Shown here piece by piece: positions 61,968 to 64,000 of a stretch of DNA of 64,000 nucleotides. This DNA is from AC-32 sp045806105 (GTDB lineage: Bacteria; Actinomycetota; Thermoleophilia; Gaiellales; Gaiellaceae), in contig JBJMJY010000002.1 in NCBI GenBank assembly GCA_045806105.1, forward strand, positions 3,033-67,032. The letters run 5' to 3'. Within the stretch, counting starts at the first letter, position 1, and each line of letters begins with the position of its first letter. A model generated the notes under the pieces. That model saw only the letters and a list, made by a program, of their open reading frames with translations, was not told where the DNA came from and did no database searches. The translations under genes and the position numbers were made by a program.

Positions 61968-62347
61968 CAGCTCTCGACGACGCTCGCGTCGCCCGGGCCG
62001 GTGTTCGGCGCTCCCACGACAAGCAGCTCGACGCCCTCGGGCTCGGCCTCGAAGCTCCGCGCGGTGTCATTGTCGACGCGCAGCGCGTCGAGTAGCCGCA
62101 GCTCGACGACGTCGTCGCCGACGTTTGCGCGGGCGCTGCCGCCGATCACGACGTAGACCTCTTCCTGCGTCTTGTGCGTGTGCCCGAACGGCAGCCGGTA
62201 GTTCGGCCCGAGCCGCTGGTAGCTCAGACCCGAGCGTTGGAGCTCGAGTGGCAGGCGCGCCATCCGCGACTCGAGGTTCTCCTCGAGCCCGAAGTTCGGC
62301 GCCCGGTCCTCGACGTCGTGCTTCAGGTTCAGCTTCGTGTAACCCAT
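61955..62347 (-). CDS. Small cupin-domain protein
   Basis: 130 residues. Single cupin barrel: YRLPFGHTHKTQEEVYVVIG (motif 1, with His-x-His and a Glu) and ELRLLDALRVDNDTARSFEA (start of motif 2), ending in GVELLVVGAPN. Metal and substrate unknown. ATG 62347 with AGGAGGG six bases upstream. Divergent from leuS; the ~145-bp gap holds the leuS leader described separately. Confidence 0.87.
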   Translation of the reverse strand: MGYTKLNLKHDVEDRAPNFGLEENLESRMARLPLELQRSGLSYQRLGPNYRLPFGHTHKTQEEVYVVIGGSARANVGDDVVELRLLDALRVDNDTARSFEAEPEGVELLVVGAPNTGPGDASVVESWWND

Positions 62348-62356
62348 GGCACCCTC

Positions 62357-62385
62357 CTGGATTTCGGCCGGCCCGATGCTAAAGT
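62357..62385 (+). promoter_or_regulatory. Candidate promoter of leuS
   Basis: CTGGAT (62357-62362), a 17-base spacer and TAAAGT (62380-62385), the latter preceded by TGC to form an extended -10. Transcription would begin near 62391-62394, on the leader ATG. Confidence 0.45.
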
Positions 62386-62393
62386 TCGGGTCG

Positions 62394-62414
62394 ATGAAGC
62401 AGCTTCTCGAGTAG
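62394..62414 (+). CDS. Leader peptide MKQLLE upstream of leuS
   Basis: Six codons, ATG AAG CAG CTT CTC GAG TAG, with two adjacent Leu codons (CTT and CTC, not the dominant CTG). It sits on the predicted transcription start and upstream of two hairpins, the second an intrinsic terminator before leuS. Known attenuators of amino-acid genes have this arrangement. No other evidence. Confidence 0.45.
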   Translation: MKQLLE

Positions 62415-62418
62415 AGCA

Positions 62419-62451
62419 GGGGACACCGCGGCGAGTGCCGCGTCGGTTCCC
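62419..62451 (+). promoter_or_regulatory. First hairpin of the leuS leader
   Basis: GGGGA (62419-62423) pairs with TTCCC (62447-62451) and CGCGGC (62427-62432) with GCCGCG (62437-62442) across loop GAGT. It separates the leader peptide from the terminator. Confidence 0.45.
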
Positions 62452-62453
62452 GC

Positions 62454-62477
62454 AGCCTCTCGTTCGAGAGGCTTTTT
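62454..62477 (+). terminator. Intrinsic terminator (attenuator) before leuS
   Basis: GCCTCTCG-TT-CGAGAGGC followed by TTTTT, ending 17 bases before the leuS start. A leader segment GCTTCTCG (62402-62409), spanning the leader Leu codons, can pair with the terminator's 3' arm CGAGAGGC (one G-U pair) and so compete with it. Confidence 0.75.
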
Positions 62478-62494
62478 CGTTTCTGGAGGCAGCG

Positions 62495-64000
62495 TTGGAG
62501 AAGTACGACCCGCAGGCAATCGAGGCGAAGTGGCAGCGAGTCTGGGAGGACGCGCGGGCCTTCTACGTCGAGAACCCGCCGCCGGGCGCGGAGCCGGACG
62601 GCGAGTTCTACATGCTCGAGATGCTGCCGTACCCCTCCGGGGACCTGCACATGGGGCACGTCCTCAACTACACGCTCGGGGACGTCGTCACCCACTTCCA
62701 GCGCCGCAGCGGCAGGCGCGTGCTGCGCCCGATGGGCTACGACTCGTTCGGCCTGCCCGCCGAGAACGCGGCCATCCGCGAGGGCGGGCATCCGCGCGAG
62801 ATCACCGAGCGCAACATCGAGAACATCGAGCGTCAGATGCGCCGCCTCGGGTGGGCGATCGACTGGGACCGCGTGATCGCGGCGCACGACCCGGACTACT
62901 ACCGCTGGACGCAGTGGCTGTTCCTCCGCTTCTTCGAGCGCCACCTCGCCTATCGCAAGGAGGCGCCCGTCAACTGGTGTCCGAACGACCAGACGGTGCT
63001 CGCGAACGAGCAGGTCGTCGACGGACGGTGCGAGCGCTGCGGCGCGGAGGTCGAGGCCCGGAAGATGGAGCAGTGGTTCTTCCGCATCACGTCGTACGCC
63101 GACGCGCTGCTGCACGACCACGCGCTGATCGACTGGCCCGAGCGGACGAAGACGATCCAGCGCAACTGGATCGGCCGCTCCGAGGGGGCCGAGCTGCTCA
63201 TCCGCATGGACGAGCTCGACGTGGACGTGCCGATCTTTACGACCCGCGCCGACACCGTCTTCGGCGCGACCTTCTTCGTGTTGGCGCCCGAGCAGCCGCT
63301 CGTCGACGCGATCATCGAGCGCTCGCCGAACGGCGAGGGGATTCGCGACTACGTCCGCAAGTCGGCCGCCAGGCGCGGTGAGGAGCGGGCAGCCGCGGAG
63401 GAGAAGACCGGCGTCTTCGCCGGCCTCTTCGCGATCAATCCCGCGACCGACGAGCGCATCCCCGTCTGGGTGGCCGACTACGTGCTGATGGAGTACGGGA
63501 CGGGAGCGATCATGGGCGTGCCGGCCCACGACGAGCGCGACCGGGCATTCGCGGAGCAGTTCGACCTGCCGGTTCGGCAGGTCGTCGACGAGGAGCAGGA
63601 CGTGCTCGTCAACTCAGGGCAGTTCACGGGAATGCCGGTGGAGGAGGGGCTGCGGGCGATCGTCGAATGGCTGGGCGAGCGCGGCCGCGGCCGACCGGCG
63701 GTGAGCTTCCGCCTGCGCGACTGGGGCTTCTCGCGCCAGCGCTACTGGGGCTGTCCGATCCCGGTCGTGTACTGCGACACCTGCGGGATCGTGCCGGTGC
63801 CGGACTCCGAGCTGCCGGTGCTGCTGCCGGAGGTCGAGGACTACCGGCCGAAGGGCAAGCCGCCGCTGGCTTCCAACGAGGAGTGGCTGCGCGTGCCGTG
63901 CCCGAGGTGCGGCCGCGAGGGGACGCGCGAGGCCGAGACGATGGACACCTTCGTCGACTCCGCCTGGTACTTCCTGCGCTACTGCGACCCGCACAACGAC
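62495..64000 (+). CDS. leuS: Leucyl-tRNA synthetase, N-terminal part (runs off window)
   Basis: 502 codons visible. TTG 62495 has GGAGG five bases upstream and starts LEKYDPQAIEAKWQRVWEDA. Class I HIGH motif appears as LPYPSGDLHMGHVLNYTLGD. The zinc-ribbon Cys residues (NWCPND..., RCERCGAE), the CP1 editing domain (TTRADTVFGATFFVLAPEQ, YGTGAIMGVPAHDERDRAFA) and SAWYFLRYCDPHND follow in order. The KMSKS motif lies beyond the end. Charges tRNA-Leu in the cytoplasm. Preceded by a probable attenuator. Confidence 0.97.
   Translation, partial: MEKYDPQAIEAKWQRVWEDARAFYVENPPPGAEPDGEFYMLEMLPYPSGDLHMGHVLNYTLGDVVTHFQRRSGRRVLRPMGYDSFGLPAENAAIREGGHPREITERNIENIERQMRRLGWAIDWDRVIAAHDPDYYRWTQWLFLRFFERHLAYRKEAPVNWCPNDQTVLANEQVVDGRCERCGAEVEARKMEQWFFRITSYADALLHDHALIDWPERTKTIQRNWIGRSEGAELLIRMDELDVDVPIFTTRADTVFGATFFVLAPEQPLVDAIIERSPNGEGIRDYVRKSAARRGEERAAAEEKTGVFAGLFAINPATDERIPVWVADYVLMEYGTGAIMGVPAHDERDRAFAEQFDLPVRQVVDEEQDVLVNSGQFTGMPVEEGLRAIVEWLGERGRGRPAVSFRLRDWGFSRQRYWGCPIPVVYCDTCGIVPVPDSELPVLLPEVEDYRPKGKPPLASNEEWLRVPCPRCGREGTREAETMDTFVDSAWYFLRYCDPHND

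Noticed and set aside
62415..62480. T-box riboswitch for leuS
   Set aside because: GGGGACACCGCGG recalls the T-box core, but the TGG needed to pair with the tRNA acceptor end is absent and the leader is too short for a specifier stem; a leader-peptide attenuator fits better.

Overview
The window looks like a chromosomal segment of a high-GC actinobacterium. Supporting signs are pervasive GTG/TTG starts, four-base GTGA or one-base ATGA gene overlaps, many start codons sitting 7-9 bases after a -10-like hexamer (leaderless style), and a PspA/PspAA/PspAB/HtpX envelope-stress set. The mix of genes suggests a deep-branching lineage such as Thermoleophilia, but that placement is inference. No phage, transposase, CRISPR array or origin was seen.

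Layout. (1) 1-9.7 kb: an exopolysaccharide locus with an ATP-grasp enzyme (cut by the window edge), a secreted beta-helix protein, a BioF2/CelD-type acyltransferase, a polysaccharide deacetylase, an O-antigen ligase/polymerase-like protein, a Wzz/BY-kinase fusion with degraded nucleotide motifs, a flippase, a glycosyltransferase and an unknown membrane protein. (2) 9.7-15 kb: a SigB/F-type sigma factor, a HicB-like protein with a membrane anchor, a Pro-rich surface protein, a second glycosyltransferase, a secreted unknown, a CBS-domain protein and a decayed cell-wall-sorting signal. (3) 15-23.3 kb: tRNA-Ser beside serS, a cytochrome c lipoprotein, a large membrane protein, the htpX-pspAB and pspA-pspAA pairs facing each other, small redox and hydrolase genes, and tRNA-Ala. 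(4) 23.3-27.5 kb: relic-rich DNA (BNR, Kelch and GT2 fragments, a chimeric neuD) around intact GNAT, GH3 and cysteine-synthase-like genes. (5) 27.5-31.5 kb: an excisionase-like HTH protein, an NlpC/P60 hydrolase, a Fur-ZIP metal operon and small membrane proteins. (6) 31.5-35.4 kb: a glyoxylate-shunt operon (small Cys-rich ORF, aceB, aceA, gntR) preceded by two related palindromes.

(7) 35.4-47.1 kb: a chimeric relic, DoxX, a 51-residue membrane zinc-ribbon protein, LysR, a large FtsX-type ABC exporter whose tandem ATPase is broken by one amber codon, a sulfite-oxidase-like molybdoenzyme, a macro-domain protein, and an NrtR-like regulator divergent from an MFS permease across a palindrome. (8) 47.1-54.4 kb: MoaD/ThiS-like protein, BNR-repeat protein, PPOX-fold protein, HMG-CoA lyase, PLP decarboxylase, GNAT, a tail-anchored class III cyclase and a DUF255/thioredoxin-fold protein. 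(9) 54.4-59.2 kb: a complete branched-chain amino-acid ABC transporter (livG-F-H-M-K) behind two near-identical palindromes. (10) 59.2-64 kb: EamA permease and lysA, an MBL-fold protein, a cupin and the 5' part of leuS. leuS is preceded by a tiny Leu-Leu ORF and an intrinsic terminator that look like an attenuator.

The best candidates for something undescribed are the leuS leader, the paired operators of the liv and glyoxylate operons, the membrane-anchored HicB, the micro-proteins that combine a membrane helix with a Cys cluster, and the amber-interrupted tandem ABC ATPase. All calls rest on reading the sequence by eye; no database search was run.
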